The notes below the pieces were generated by a model. It searched no databases, was not told the origin of the DNA, and worked only from the letters and a program-made list of their open reading frames with translations. Source: Bacteroidia bacterium (GTDB taxonomy: Bacteria > Bacteroidota > Bacteroidia > J057). From it: 64,000 bases of DNA. The translations under genes and the position numbers were made by a program. The stretch is from NCBI GenBank assembly GCA_019695295.1, contig JAIBAH010000004.1:37876-101875 (forward strand), in the 5' to 3' direction. Of this stretch, positions 29,124 to 39,380 are shown in pieces (within the stretch, counting starts at the first letter, position 1; each line of letters starts with the position of its first letter).

Positions 29124-30863
29124 ATGAATACCAAACCATTTTCAATCCTCTGTTTTTTCAGAAAAAATGCCCGGATTACCGCCTTCATTTGCGTATTACT
29201 GATGACCGGTATTACCCCCGTACAGGCATTCTGCGGATTTTATGTAGCTCAGGCAGGTGCCACGATATTTAACGAAGCGTCTCAGGTCATTATGGTGAGA
29301 AACGGAGACAAAACGACAATCACCATGGCCAATGATTTTAAGGGAAGCATCAAAGATTTTGCGATGGTAGTTCCCGTACCGGTAATTCTTCAGGAAAAAC
29401 AAATCCGGATTGCAGACAATGAGCTTTTCAGGAAATTTGACAGCTACTCCGGCCCGAGACTGGTAGAATACAGAGATGAGGATCCTTGCAGACCCAAATA
29501 TATGGAAATAAAAGGAGAGACAAGAGCTACCACAAAAGCCACTACCGGAGCTCCGGCACCTACCAACAAGGATAAAGCCCTGGGGGTTACGGTTGAAGCA
29601 AAGTATCAGGTAGGAGAATATGATATTTTAATCCTCTCCGCAAAAGAATCCTCCGGACTGGAAACCTGGCTTACAGAGAATGGATACACTATCCCCAAAG
29701 GAGCACAGGAGGTACTTCAGCCCTACATTAAATCCAATATGAAGTTTTTTGTAGTAAAAGTAAATCTCGAAAAACAGGCAAGTTCCGGTTTTAGCTATCT
29801 TCGCCCGATTCAGATTAGTTTTCAGTCCGAAAAATTCATGCTGCCCATCCGACTCGGAATGGCAAACAGTAAGGGGAGTCAGGATCTGGTAATTTTTTCC
29901 CTTACTGAAAAAGGAAGGGTAGAAACCACAAATTACCGTACTGTAAAAATGCCTACGGGCGACAAAATCCCTGTTTTTATCAAAAACATTTTTGGTGAGT
30001 TTTATAAAAGTGTATTTAGTACAAAATGGAAAGCAGAGGGAAGAAATATCAGCCTTCTCGAATATGCCTGGAATCTGGATTCCCGGAATTATATGAAATG
30101 CGACCCCTGCTCCGGCACTCCGCCCGCACTCGCTGACCTGAAAGAAGCAGGCGTGGACTGGCTCAAAAATTCGCAGGGTCAGGGAAAATGGGGTGGAAGC
30201 AGTGATTATGAAGGCGATTTATTTTTTACCCGTTTGCACCTTCGCTATAACCGGGCTGATTTCCCTCAGGACCTGACTTTTCAGGAAACCCCCAATAAAG
30301 AAAATTTCCAGTGCCGCTATGTAATGCAGATTCCGTTTACCGGACAGGTTAGCTGTGAGAATGGAACTGCTTATATGCAATCGCTTCCTCCCAGAAGAAC
30401 CGACGAGCTGAATACGATGTATAAACTTACCGGATGGAAAAGAAGCGCTGCTTTTCAGGAATACATTCAGAACGGAAATACCTCCTTTACGGAAGTTCCT
30501 AAGTCCACCGAAAGAGGCTTCAAGGCAGAAGATAATGATGTACAGCAAGATAGAATTGGCCCCAAAACCACTCCTCCCGTTACAAACCCCGTTTTGCCAG
30601 GGTCCGTTAAAGAAGTCAAAAACATCGGTGGAGAAGCCAAACCCAAAGTAATTTCTGCCAGTGGAGATACTTTGGTTCTCGAGCCTGAAACGCCTCCTTA
30701 TGACAGTAATCAGACAACGATTGTAAGTTCCTCTGAATCTGAGATAAAAGAAGAACCCAAAGAGTCGGGGCAGAACTCCAATGTACTGAACTTCCTTCTG
30801 TACGGAGGGATTTTTATGGCCGGAGCAGGCGCCTTAATTTATGCGCTCCGCAAAAGAGGATAA
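29124..30863 (+). CDS. DUF2330 domain-containing membrane-anchored protein
   Basis: The 579-residue protein has an N-terminal signal sequence ending near TPVQAFCGFYV. A long DUF2330-type domain follows, recognised by CGFYV..A, SQVIMVRNGDKTTITMANDF and the VPVPVIL segment, with conserved cysteines (DPC, CDPCSGTPP). A proline/serine-rich stretch (about 480-550) leads to one C-terminal TM helix (LLYGGIFMAGAGALIYAL) and a basic tail. It is therefore probably held in the membrane with its bulk outside the cytoplasm. The family has no known biochemical function. It stands alone between divergent copA and punA. Confidence 0.85.
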   Translation: MNTKPFSILCFFRKNARITAFICVLLMTGITPVQAFCGFYVAQAGATIFNEASQVIMVRNGDKTTITMANDFKGSIKDFAMVVPVPVILQEKQIRIADNELFRKFDSYSGPRLVEYRDEDPCRPKYMEIKGETRATTKATTGAPAPTNKDKALGVTVEAKYQVGEYDILILSAKESSGLETWLTENGYTIPKGAQEVLQPYIKSNMKFFVVKVNLEKQASSGFSYLRPIQISFQSEKFMLPIRLGMANSKGSQDLVIFSLTEKGRVETTNYRTVKMPTGDKIPVFIKNIFGEFYKSVFSTKWKAEGRNISLLEYAWNLDSRNYMKCDPCSGTPPALADLKEAGVDWLKNSQGQGKWGGSSDYEGDLFFTRLHLRYNRADFPQDLTFQETPNKENFQCRYVMQIPFTGQVSCENGTAYMQSLPPRRTDELNTMYKLTGWKRSAAFQEYIQNGNTSFTEVPKSTERGFKAEDNDVQQDRIGPKTTPPVTNPVLPGSVKEVKNIGGEAKPKVISASGDTLVLEPETPPYDSNQTTIVSSSESEIKEEPKESGQNSNVLNFLLYGGIFMAGAGALIYALRKRG

Positions 30864-30872
30864 TCCTTTCTT

Positions 30873-30979
30873 TTTTATTATTCTCCTGAGTAATAAAAGA
30901 ATGTTACTTTCTGTACTTATTCTTCACGGGTTTAAAAATATCCCTGTCCCCTTTCCGTATTTACAATGGGGGCAGGGAT
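30873..30979 (+). terminator. Two hairpins downstream of the DUF2330 gene
   Basis: TTTTATTA (30873-30880) pairs with TAATAAAA (30891-30898). Further on, ATCCCTGTCCCC (30940-30951) pairs with GGGGGCAGGGAT (30968-30979), with one T/G wobble and T-rich DNA after it. Either could terminate transcription; the second is the stronger. Confidence 0.45.
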
Positions 30980-31147
30980 TTTCGCTTCTACTCCCCCTTC
31001 CCTGACAGAATTCCGGGAATCCCAAAAAGTAATTTTACCGGATTTTTCCCTGAAACTCAGAAAAAAACATTCTGCTCACACCGGAAAAAAAACAAACTGC
31101 ATGAAACATTCGTTTTAAAAAAATGGTATAAACTAAAAAAATAACTT

Positions 31148-31966
31148 ATGGATTTAATGGACAGATTAAAAGAAGCATCAGAATATCTGAAAAAACAGAC
31201 AGATAGTAAACCCAGAATTGGTATTGTGTTGGGAACAGGTTTAGGCGGTTTGGTAAAGGAAATACAAATTGAGAAACAAATACCTTATAATTTTATTCCC
31301 CACTTTCCGATTTCTACAGTAGAATCCCACTTTGGTATGTTGATTTTTGGGAAAATCGGAGACAAAGAAGTGGTAGCTATGCAGGGACGCTTTCACTTCT
31401 ATGAAGGATATTCCATGCAGCAGATTACTTTTCCGCTCAGAATATTAAAATTACTGGGAATCGAAACCCTGTTTATTTCCAATGCTGCCGGCGGATTGAA
31501 TCCTGACTACCGTAAAGGTGACCTTATGATTTTAGATGATCATATCAATCTTCAGACTTCCAATCCGCTCATTGGCCCAAACCGGAATGAATTCGGACCA
31601 CGCTTTCCGGACATGAGTGCCCCGTATGATAAAGAATTAATCACGAAAGCGGCTCAATTTGCCGCAGAGCAGAATATCCCGGCTCATACAGGCGTATATG
31701 TAGCAGTAACGGGACCTAATCTGGAAACAAGGGCTGAATACCGTTTTCTGAGAACAATCGGAGCGGATGTAGTGGGAATGTCCACGGTACCGGAAGTAAT
31801 TGTGGCAAATCATATGGGATTAAAAACTTTTGCTATTTCCGTAATTACCGATGAGTGTAACCCTGACACCCTTGTTCCCGTAAAGGTGGAAGAGATTATC
31901 CGGGTAGCAACAGAAGCAGAACCGAGTCTTACAAAAATTCTGAAGCATTTAATTCTTTCTCTATAA
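31148..31966 (+). CDS. punA: Purine-nucleoside phosphorylase
   Basis: This enzyme phosphorolyses (deoxy)inosine and guanosine to the base and (deoxy)ribose-1-phosphate in purine salvage. The 272-residue length and motifs fit the trimeric PNP/MTAP class: IGIVLGTGLGGL (phosphate loop), GRFHFYEGYSMQQITFPLR (phosphate-binding region), SNAAGGLNP, the ETRAEYRFL segment and GADVVGMSTVPEVIVA. No defect is seen. The next gene, a CAP-domain protein, begins 19 bases after the stop and is probably cotranscribed, although the functions have no obvious link. No exact TAnnTTTG box was found upstream. Confidence 0.95.
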   Translation: MDLMDRLKEASEYLKKQTDSKPRIGIVLGTGLGGLVKEIQIEKQIPYNFIPHFPISTVESHFGMLIFGKIGDKEVVAMQGRFHFYEGYSMQQITFPLRILKLLGIETLFISNAAGGLNPDYRKGDLMILDDHINLQTSNPLIGPNRNEFGPRFPDMSAPYDKELITKAAQFAAEQNIPAHTGVYVAVTGPNLETRAEYRFLRTIGADVVGMSTVPEVIVANHMGLKTFAISVITDECNPDTLVPVKVEEIIRVATEAEPSLTKILKHLILSL

Positions 31967-31985
31967 ATCTAAAATCCGATTTTTT

Positions 31986-32621
31986 ATGAAGTATTTTGTT
32001 TTGTTTTTTGCATTAATGAGTATTTGTGTAACGAATCTTTCCGCTCAGTCATCCAGAGGGGGATATTCCAGAACGACGTATTACAGTAAACCCAAGCCTG
32101 AAGTATATACTATTCCGGATACGAATATGATGAGCATTGCAAAAAAAGTACACGAAGTAGTGAATAATTACAGAAAGAAAAACGGATTGGCTGCATTAAA
32201 AATGCAAAGAGAACTGAATGATATTGCATTTGCGCATTCCAAAAAAATGGCAACCGGTCAGATTCCTTTTTCCCACCTGGATTTTCATGACCGGGTAAAA
32301 ATGGTGGATCAGTATGCAAATATTCCTTACCGTACAGCCGAAAATCTGTACGCGCATAAAATCAGCCCTTCCCAAATTCCGAATGAAGCACTTCAGGGAT
32401 GGTACAACAGCCCCGGACATAAAAAAAACATGGACGGTCAGTTTATTCATACCGGAATCGGTGTTTGCAGAAGTAAAAGCGGCGAAATTTTCATTACCCA
32501 ACTTTTTGTAGGGAAAGCGTCCTTTTTACTGGCAGGAACCAAAGGCGTAGAAGACCTGGAAGTAGAGGATGAAACCACAGGCCTGATTTCACCTCCGCCT
32601 CCGGCTACAGAAACGGAGTAA
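31986..32621 (+). CDS. Secreted CAP-domain (SCP/PR-1-like) protein
   Basis: The 211-residue protein has a signal peptide (MKYFVLFFALMSICVTNLSAQ) and a CAP domain over about residues 50-180. Typical elements are the helix VHEVVNNYRKKNGLAAL, then FAHSKKMATG, FSHLDFHDRV, RTAENLYA and the GWYNSPGHKKNM block containing the conserved His. Bacterial CAP proteins are widespread in envelopes and their activity is mostly unknown. The C-terminal ~25 residues are acidic and then proline-rich. It shares a likely transcript with punA and ends at a strong terminator. Confidence 0.9.
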   Translation: MKYFVLFFALMSICVTNLSAQSSRGGYSRTTYYSKPKPEVYTIPDTNMMSIAKKVHEVVNNYRKKNGLAALKMQRELNDIAFAHSKKMATGQIPFSHLDFHDRVKMVDQYANIPYRTAENLYAHKISPSQIPNEALQGWYNSPGHKKNMDGQFIHTGIGVCRSKSGEIFITQLFVGKASFLLAGTKGVEDLEVEDETTGLISPPPPATETE

Positions 32622-32650
32622 TCTCCCTGATTTTTCCAGTAGTGATAAAA

Positions 32651-32682
32651 AAACAGCAGAAACCTGATAATTTCTGCTGTTT
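32651..32682. terminator. Bidirectional intrinsic terminator
   Basis: AAACAGCAGAAA and TTTCTGCTGTTT form a perfect 12-bp stem with an 8-base loop and a T-run on both strands. It lies between convergent genes ending at 32621 and 32729. A second small hairpin (TCAGGCT 32696-32702 with AGCCTGA 32717-32723) follows. Confidence 0.85.
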
Positions 32683-32728
32683 TTTTATGATTTAGTCAGG
32701 CTCAAAAAAGCTGGTTAGCCTGATTCAT

Positions 32729-34504
32729 TTACTGTTTTTGCCACTTCTTCACTACCTTATCATTCTCACAGAGAAAAGTAAAGAGGTAAACTCCTGCGGA
32801 CAAATCATCTACATTAATTTCTTTTTCTGATTCCACCATCCATTCCACTTCTTTTAACGTTGCGCCTGTGATATCAGAAATAATAATCTGCGCCTTTTTC
32901 CCTACCCATTTAGAACCCGTGAATACAAGTTTTTCCTGAGCAGGATTAGGACAAAGCCTGAAATCTGCCTCCGTTACAGGATCCGTAGTTACCGCTACAA
33001 AATCAAAAAAGCCGATTCCATTCAGATTATTATTAATTCCGTTTCCAGCGAATGCTCCGCCTACATATATTCTCTCCCCTACCGAATGAATACACCTTAC
33101 AGGAGCATCCATTTCATCCAGCCCGTTAAAATAAAAGTACCCGAATGAAGGATGAACAGTGGCCAGATTTACACCCCAATTGCCCATGATCGGAAAATAA
33201 TTGAAATCTCCTCCCATATATAATACAGAATCCTGTACATTTTCCAGCGCATAAATCGCATTTCCGGTCAGGCTTTCCCCTGTAGAATCCCATTGATTAT
33301 TCTCATACTTCCAAAGATACCCTACATTCGTTCCGGGGTCAAACATTCCTCCGGCAAACAATACATTTTTGAAGTGAGAAATGGCATAAACCGGATTCTC
33401 TAACCCATTTCCCACAGGAGACAATGTATTGCCATCATACCGGAGGATATTATGATAATTGTTCTCATAAAAGTCCCCCCCGATATACAGGTCGTCGCCC
33501 CATATATGAAACACGTTTGCGGAACCGGAAGCGGGGGTATAAACCGGACCCCAGGTGGTTCCATCCCATTTCATCACCCCGAACGCGCCTGCAGCATACA
33601 TGTCATTTTTATACATAATAAGGTCTTTTACGGTTCCGCTCAGGGAACCCATCGGCAAATATCCCATTCCGGTTGGTGCAAGAATGGCAATACGGGAAAC
33701 GGAAGCACCGCTTATAGAAGTAAAATCCCCCCCGATTACAGGCAATCCGTTGGCATTCATGGCCATTGCATATACATTTCCACCCTGAATATTGGCCTGC
33801 CCCATCCAGTCGTATCCAGCAAAACCCGGATACCAGAGGGAAACCTTGTCCGAAAAATCACCGCAGGCAAAGATATTATCCGGATACATCTGATTTTCAA
33901 GGATATCATATACAGTTCCGCCCAGGCCACTATCCATGGAAGAAGTAGGATGAACTGGAGGATAACCCGGTTGAATCCAGGCAAGCTCCGCAAGGGTAAA
34001 ACCATTCATTTCTGCCCATTTTGGCAAAGTTTCATGCTTAATGCCATATACATACGCAAAATTCTGTGTTTGAGAGATTTCTCTTGATACAGATTCATAA
34101 CCCGTTTCCTTTACCAGATATCCTACTGCACAAAAAGTATTATGCTTGTCTATAAATACAGGATTCCGGTAAGGAAGATAACTATTTTCAGGAAATTTTC
34201 CCGCTTTTTGATATCCCTGAAGTAAATCAAGGCATACAATTCTGTTTTTTTGCTGAGCCGGACTTAAATGGGAAACAGAACGCTTCCGAAGCGTTTCCTC
34301 TACCAGTTTCAGATGTGTCTGAATCGCTTTGGTCTCATTTAAAACAGGAGCCATTTCATATACTCCCGAAGGAATATCTTCCTGAAAAGCCCATTGCGCA
34401 TTGACTTCCTTCATTTTTTCGTAAAGGTTCGGATAGGATTTTGAAAAAACGGAAAGTGATAAACAGCAGAGAATGAAAAGAAAAAGACTACTTTTTGGAT
34501 TCAT
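32729..34504 (-). CDS. Secreted propeller-like protein with T9SS type A sorting domain
   Basis: The 591-residue protein has a signal peptide (MNPKSSLFLFILCCLSLSVFS). An N-terminal region of ~190 residues contains YLPYRNPVFIDKHNTFCAVG and TLPKWAEMNGFTLAELAWIQ, a motif set I have met in other secreted Bacteroidota proteins but cannot name. Repeats of the kind VIGGDFTSISG, LYIGGDFYE, LFAGGMFDP and LYMGGDFNY (about 210-490) indicate a beta-propeller. The final ~80 residues (FRLCPNPAQEKLVFTG ... LSAGVYLFTF) are a clear T9SS type A sorting domain. Ligand and function are unknown. Confidence 0.87.
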   Translation of the reverse strand: MNPKSSLFLFILCCLSLSVFSKSYPNLYEKMKEVNAQWAFQEDIPSGVYEMAPVLNETKAIQTHLKLVEETLRKRSVSHLSPAQQKNRIVCLDLLQGYQKAGKFPENSYLPYRNPVFIDKHNTFCAVGYLVKETGYESVSREISQTQNFAYVYGIKHETLPKWAEMNGFTLAELAWIQPGYPPVHPTSSMDSGLGGTVYDILENQMYPDNIFACGDFSDKVSLWYPGFAGYDWMGQANIQGGNVYAMAMNANGLPVIGGDFTSISGASVSRIAILAPTGMGYLPMGSLSGTVKDLIMYKNDMYAAGAFGVMKWDGTTWGPVYTPASGSANVFHIWGDDLYIGGDFYENNYHNILRYDGNTLSPVGNGLENPVYAISHFKNVLFAGGMFDPGTNVGYLWKYENNQWDSTGESLTGNAIYALENVQDSVLYMGGDFNYFPIMGNWGVNLATVHPSFGYFYFNGLDEMDAPVRCIHSVGERIYVGGAFAGNGINNNLNGIGFFDFVAVTTDPVTEADFRLCPNPAQEKLVFTGSKWVGKKAQIIISDITGATLKEVEWMVESEKEINVDDLSAGVYLFTFLCENDKVVKKWQKQ

Positions 34505-34663
34505 AAAAATAAGTAATTAAAAAATAAAAAAAATTAGAAAAAACAGTTTGGCAGCAGTCAAAGAATTCTACATAGCTGATTTACGGATGAAAACAATCAA
34601 CCGTTGGTTTGTATCCCCAAAAAAGTAGAATTTTCCGACTAAATGTCTGAATCAGGATTTTTT

Positions 34664-36796
34664 CTATTCCAGTAATTTCTCCATAATGACCACTGCCGCT
34701 TCAGTAACCGGAGTACCCGGCCCAAATACCGCAACTACTCCATGCTGAAAAAGATATTCATAATCCTGACGGGGAATTACGCCTCCTGCCACGACAAGGA
34801 TATCTTCTCTTCCTGCCTTACGAAGGGCTTCGATAAGTTGAGGAATGAGCGTTTTGTGTCCGGCGGCAAGGCTCGAAATCCCTACCACATCCACATCATT
34901 CTCTATTGCCTGATTGGCGACTTCTTCCGGCATCTGAAAGAGAGGGCCGATATCCACAGTAAATCCAATATCGGCAAACCCGGTTGCGATAATTTTAGCG
35001 CCTCTGTCGTGTCCGTCCTGTCCCATTTTTGCAACCATAATCCGGGGTCTTCTCCCTTCTATAGAGGCAAAAGTATGAATCAGGGATACTGCTTTTTCAT
35101 ATACTTCATTATTCATAGACTCTTTTGAATAAACCCCCGAAACAGAACGAATTTCCGGAGTATATCTGCCAAATACTTTTTCCATTGCAAAAGAAATTTC
35201 TCCAAGCGTTGCCCTTTTTCTTGCGGCATCCACTGCAAGTGCCAGCAGGTTTCCTTCCCCGGTTTTTGCGGATTCAGTGATGGCATCAAGGGCTTTGGCT
35301 ACTGCTTCGCTATTTCTGCCTGCCTTTAGTTTTTCAATTCCCTCAATCTGCTGCTTCCTTACTGTTGTGTTATCTACTTCCAGAATATCAAAATCAGACT
35401 CTTCTGTGACTTTGTAGCGGTTTACGCCCACAAGGATATCCGACTGACTGTCAATTCTTGCCTGCTTTCGGGTAGCTGCTTCTTCTATTCTGAGCTTGGG
35501 AATACCGGCCTCTATTGCTTTGGACATTCCGCCATAGCTTTCCACCTCCTCTATCAGCATCCAGGCACGCTGCACCAGCTGATCAGTGAGATACTCTATA
35601 TAGTACGAGCCTCCCAGCGGGTCTATTGCTTTGGTAATTCCCGTTTCTTCCTGAATATACAGCTGAGTGTTCCGGGCAATACGGGCAGAAAAGTCGGTGG
35701 GCAGTGCGATTGCTTCATCCAGTGCATTGGTATGCAAAGACTGAGTCCCTCCTAAAACGGCAGCCATTGCTTCAATACAGGTTCTCGCTACATTATTATA
35801 AGGATCCTGTTCGGTAAGGCTCCATCCGGAAGTCTGACAATGTGTCCTCAGTGCGAGGGATTTCTGATTTTTGGGATTAAACTGCTTTACAATCTTGGAC
35901 CAAAGCAATCTTCCTGCCCGCATTTTAGCCACTTCCATATAAAAATTCATGCCGATAGCCCAGAAGAACGAGAGCCTTGGGGCAAAATTATCTATATCCA
36001 GCCCGGATTTTATCCCTGTGCGGAGATACTCCCATCCATCCGCCAGCGTATAGGCCAGCTCGAGGTCAGCAGTAGCACCGGCTTCCTGCATATGATACCC
36101 GCTGATAGAAATCGAGTTAAATTTAGGCATTTTCTCCGAGGTGTAGGAAAAGATATCGCCGATAATCCGCATAGAAGGAACCGGTGGATAAATATAGGTA
36201 TTTCTTACCATGAATTCTTTCAGAATATCGTTCTGAATCGTACCACTCAGCAATTCCTGAGAGACTCCCTGCTCCTCTGCCGCCACTATAAAAAAAGCCA
36301 TAATGGGAATCACCGCTCCGTTCATAGTCATGGAAACCGACATTTCATCCAGAGGTATCTGGTCAAAGAGGCGTTTCATGTCTTCTACCGTATCTATTGC
36401 TACGCCCGCTTTCCCTACATCTCCCTCTACTCTCGGGTGGTCTGAGTCATATCCCCGGTGAGTAGCCAGGTCAAATGCGACGGAAAGTCCTTTCTGTCCG
36501 GCAGCAAGGTTTCTGCGGTAAAACGCATTGGAAGCTTCTGCCGTAGAAAAACCGGCATACTGACGAATCGTCCAGGGACGCTGCACATACATGGTACTGT
36601 AAGGCCCTCTGAGGTAAGGCGAAAGTCCGGCGACATAGTTCAAATGACCCGCTTCCTTTATATCCTGAAATGTAAAAAGGGATTTTACCTTTATTTGCTC
36701 GGGGGTTTCCCAGAGTGGAAAATCATCCGAAGGGAAATCTACAGTTGCTGCTTTTTCTGAGTATAACCCTATTTGGGTAAAATCTGGTCTGTTCAT
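34664..36796 (-). CDS. scpA: Methylmalonyl-CoA mutase, large/catalytic subunit
   Basis: This adenosylcobalamin enzyme interconverts succinyl-CoA and methylmalonyl-CoA (propionate metabolism). The 710-residue protein has the TIM-barrel substrate domain in the first ~540 residues ([35 protein letters not shown]) and the B12-binding domain at the C-terminus, with DxHxxG as D594-G-H596-D-R-G599 and the GISSLAAGH loop. Homologues usually pair with a shorter partner subunit (mutA-like), but none is in this window. It lies five bases after the stop of the acidic-tailed unknown gene at 36802-37509 and is probably coupled to it. The symbol mutB would be equally suitable. Confidence 0.95.
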   Translation of the reverse strand: MNRPDFTQIGLYSEKAATVDFPSDDFPLWETPEQIKVKSLFTFQDIKEAGHLNYVAGLSPYLRGPYSTMYVQRPWTIRQYAGFSTAEASNAFYRRNLAAGQKGLSVAFDLATHRGYDSDHPRVEGDVGKAGVAIDTVEDMKRLFDQIPLDEMSVSMTMNGAVIPIMAFFIVAAEEQGVSQELLSGTIQNDILKEFMVRNTYIYPPVPSMRIIGDIFSYTSEKMPKFNSISISGYHMQEAGATADLELAYTLADGWEYLRTGIKSGLDIDNFAPRLSFFWAIGMNFYMEVAKMRAGRLLWSKIVKQFNPKNQKSLALRTHCQTSGWSLTEQDPYNNVARTCIEAMAAVLGGTQSLHTNALDEAIALPTDFSARIARNTQLYIQEETGITKAIDPLGGSYYIEYLTDQLVQRAWMLIEEVESYGGMSKAIEAGIPKLRIEEAATRKQARIDSQSDILVGVNRYKVTEESDFDILEVDNTTVRKQQIEGIEKLKAGRNSEAVAKALDAITESAKTGEGNLLALAVDAARKRATLGEISFAMEKVFGRYTPEIRSVSGVYSKESMNNEVYEKAVSLIHTFASIEGRRPRIMVAKMGQDGHDRGAKIIATGFADIGFTVDIGPLFQMPEEVANQAIENDVDVVGISSLAAGHKTLIPQLIEALRKAGREDILVVAGGVIPRQDYEYLFQHGVVAVFGPGTPVTEAAVVIMEKLLE

Positions 36797-36801
36797 ATTT
36801 A

Positions 36802-37509
36802 TTATTTTGTGTTGCCTTCCTGATTTGTATTATCTTCTTCAATAACCTCATAACTAACCGTCTCCTCGTCATTCTCTTGCTCATCATCCTCCCAGTCATC
36901 TTCCCAGTCATCCTCCCAGTCATCTTCCCAGTCATCCTCCGAAAGTTGAATTAACACATCATAATTCCCTTCACCCACACTTCTGTTGAGAGTAGCAATA
37001 ATTTTATCTACGTTATCGAATGGTCCACTGATAAAAAAAGGTTTTCCCGCTTTACCAAACTCAACCTCTATATACTCCAGGTCGTCCAAATCATCTAAAA
37101 TATATTTTCCGGTTGCAAAATCTTTATTTGGATAGAATCCTAATTCCTCTGCATATTCCTGAGCTCCGTAAACAATGTTCTGGAAGAGATTCCAGTCGCA
37201 ATTCATAAAAGGTTCCGTCTCTTTAATTATACCTATCATTCTTAGGGCTTCTGCATTATTCACTACTCGTACAATACAGTTTTTTATCCCTAAGCAGAAA
37301 ATATCCACAAGATAACAACCTAATATTAATTTATCCTCAGCCACCCTTCTGGTAACAAGACATTGAGCCAGACCTTTTAGATTATAGTCCTTCGTTATTA
37401 TACAGGTTTCAACCGGATAACTCCTTGCTTTTTCCTTTATGAACTTTATTTCATTGTTAAAAGAAGAAAAAATAGTCTTTTTTTTCTTTCTTACTCTACT
37501 TTTAGCCAT
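36802..37509 (-). CDS. Conserved protein of unknown function with acidic DDWE-repeat tail
   Basis: The 235-residue cytoplasmic protein starts with a basic stretch ([10 protein letters not shown]). A globular domain (about 25-185) follows with motifs such as [38 protein letters not shown] and [19 protein letters not shown] recognise this as a recurring uncharacterised bacterial family but know no function. The tail is very acidic and contains four DDWE tetrapeptides encoded by a 12-bp tandem repeat at 36887-36934. It lies five bases upstream of the mutase gene on the same strand, suggesting an operon. Its -7 box (37542-37549) is back-to-back with that of aspS. Confidence 0.8.
   Translation of the reverse strand: MAKSRVRKKKKTIFSSFNNEIKFIKEKARSYPVETCIITKDYNLKGLAQCLVTRRVAEDKLILGCYLVDIFCLGIKNCIVRVVNNAEALRMIGIIKETEPFMNCDWNLFQNIVYGAQEYAEELGFYPNKDFATGKYILDDLDDLEYIEVEFGKAGKPFFISGPFDNVDKIIATLNRSVGEGNYDVLIQLSEDDWEDDWEDDWEDDWEDDEQENDEETVSYEVIEEDNTNQEGNTK
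36887..36934. repeat. 12-bp coding tandem repeat, 4 units
   Basis: Four units, alternately TCCTCCCAGTCA and TCTTCCCAGTCA (plus strand), form two identical 24-base pairs. They encode the DDWE repeats of the 36802-37509 protein. Copy number could vary without shifting frame. Confidence 0.85.
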
Positions 37510-37541
37510 TCCATAATAAATTAAAATGTAAATTTAAGGGA

Positions 37542-37569
37542 CAAAATTAAAAAGAAAATATTAATTTTG
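37542..37569. promoter_or_regulatory. Divergent -7 boxes for the 37509 gene and aspS
   Basis: On the minus strand TAATTTTG occupies 37542-37549, reading toward the unknown protein. On the plus strand TAATTTTG occupies 37562-37569, reading toward aspS (start 37592). Only 12 bases separate them, so the two promoters probably compete for polymerase. Confidence 0.65.
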
Positions 37570-37591
37570 CATTCATTTTGAAAATAAAAAT

Positions 37592-39355
37592 ATGAACACA
37601 AATTACAGGACGCATACGTGCGGAGAATTAACTATTCAGAATATACATCAGACAGTAACTATCAGTGGCTGGGTTCAGGGAACGAGAGACATAGGATACA
37701 TTCTTTTTATGGATGTAAGGGATCGGTACGGTATCACTCAGGTATCCATCAAGTCACAGGAAAACCCTGAATTATATGAAGAAGCCAAACGTCTTGGCAG
37801 AGAATATGTCATTTCTGTTACGGGAAAGGTGGCAGAAAGAGAAAGTAAAAACCCCAAACTTTCAACCGGCGATATAGAAATCATTCCTCAGAGTATTACC
37901 ATCATGAATCCGGCCAAACTTCCTCCTTTCTTAATTGAGGACGAAACCGACGGAAATGAAGAACTTCGGATGAAATACCGCTATCTGGATATTCGCCGTC
38001 CCAAAATGGCCAATAATTTAATTTTACGTTCCAAAGTAACCAAAGCCGTAAGGGAATACCTCGACAATCTGAATTTCTGTGAAATAGAAACCCCGTTTTT
38101 CATTAAATCCACCCCTGAAGGTGCAAGGGACTTTCTCGTTCCGTCCCGCCTGAATCCGGGTACTTTCTACGCTCTTCCTCAGTCTCCTCAGATTCTGAAA
38201 CAATTACTGATGGTGGCCGGAATGGACCGCTATTATCAGATTGTGAAATGCTTCAGGGATGAAGACTTCAGGGGTGACCGTCAGCCGGAATTTACTCAGA
38301 TAGACTGCGAAATGGCCTTTGTGGGTCAGGAAGATATATTCAGAACCTTTGAGGGGATGACCAAACATGTTTTCAAATCGGTTGCCGGAATTGAGCTCCC
38401 TGATTTTCAACGCTTACCTTATCTGGATTCCCTGCGTTTATATGGTAGCGACAAGCCTGACCTGAGATTTGACTGCCCGATTCATGAACTCAACGAACTC
38501 ATGGGCGGTACAGAATTCGGAGTATTCAACTCCGTTCTGGCGGAAGAGGGTCTGATAGCCTGCCTGAATGCGGAAGGTTGCGCAAAATATACCCGTAAAG
38601 ACATAGACAAACTGACCGAAATGGTCAAAGGCTGGGGAGCTACCGGCTTAGTCTGGATCCGGTATAATGAGGAAGGCATTAAGTCTTCAGTAGATAAATT
38701 TTACAATGAAGAGCAGCTCCGTAAAATCTGCGAAAAAGCAGGTGCAAAAAAAGGAGATATGGTAATGATAGTAGCCGACAAACTCAAGGGAAAAGTAAGA
38801 AAAGCCCTGGGTAATTTACGCTTACATCTGGGTAAAACCGAAAACTGGATTGATCCTAAAAAATGGTCTGTTTTCTGGGTGGTGGATTTTCCTTTATTTG
38901 AAAGGGATGAAGAAACAGGAGACCTCACCTTTGCCCATCATCCTTTTTGCTCTCCGAATGCAGAAGACCTTCAGTATCTGGATACCGAGCCGGAAAGAGT
39001 ATATGCTCAGACCTATGATCTCGTGATGAACGGAAGCGAAATCCTGAGTGGAAGTATCCGCATACATCAAAAAGAAGTACAGGACAAAATCTTTGATATT
39101 CTGGGCTTAACGGAGGAAGAAAAACAAACCAAATTCGGATTTATGCTGGGAGCCTTTGAATACGGAGCTCCTCCTCACGGGGGCTGCGCTTTCGGTCTGG
39201 ACCGGTGGGTTATGCTGCTTGCCGGCGAAAATTCTATCCGGGATGTAATTGCATTCCCTAAAACGGCCGGCGGAAGAGACTTAATGATGGACGCGCCTTC
39301 AGTAGTCCCTCCAAAATCCCTGAAAGAGTTGAGTATAAAACTGGATTTATTGTAA
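37592..39355 (+). CDS. aspS: Aspartate--tRNA ligase
   Basis: AspS charges tRNA-Asp in the cytoplasm. The 587-residue bacterial-type enzyme shows the N-terminal OB-fold anticodon-binding domain (TISGWVQGTRDIGYILFMDV), the class II catalytic core with motif 1-2 segments (FCEIETPFFIKSTPEGARDF, CFRDEDFRGDRQPEFTQID) and motif 3 (GCAFGLDRWVMLLAG). The bacterial GAD insertion lies between about 290 and 420. There are no gaps in conserved motifs. In the anticodon domain GYILFM replaces the more usual GG(L/V)IF. The gene has its own TAATTTTG promoter and a strong terminator, so it is monocistronic. Confidence 0.97.
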   Translation: MNTNYRTHTCGELTIQNIHQTVTISGWVQGTRDIGYILFMDVRDRYGITQVSIKSQENPELYEEAKRLGREYVISVTGKVAERESKNPKLSTGDIEIIPQSITIMNPAKLPPFLIEDETDGNEELRMKYRYLDIRRPKMANNLILRSKVTKAVREYLDNLNFCEIETPFFIKSTPEGARDFLVPSRLNPGTFYALPQSPQILKQLLMVAGMDRYYQIVKCFRDEDFRGDRQPEFTQIDCEMAFVGQEDIFRTFEGMTKHVFKSVAGIELPDFQRLPYLDSLRLYGSDKPDLRFDCPIHELNELMGGTEFGVFNSVLAEEGLIACLNAEGCAKYTRKDIDKLTEMVKGWGATGLVWIRYNEEGIKSSVDKFYNEEQLRKICEKAGAKKGDMVMIVADKLKGKVRKALGNLRLHLGKTENWIDPKKWSVFWVVDFPLFERDEETGDLTFAHHPFCSPNAEDLQYLDTEPERVYAQTYDLVMNGSEILSGSIRIHQKEVQDKIFDILGLTEEEKQTKFGFMLGAFEYGAPPHGGCAFGLDRWVMLLAGENSIRDVIAFPKTAGGRDLMMDAPSVVPPKSLKELSIKLDLL

Positions 39356-39380
39356 TCTGTTTTAGCCGAACAGACGATAC

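Noticed and set aside
35840..36445. 201-codon plus-strand frame inside the mutase gene, and other long antisense frames (for example 5429-6091, 33452-34087, 59599-60264)
   Set aside because: They are shadows of well-supported genes on the other strand, without domains or promoters.
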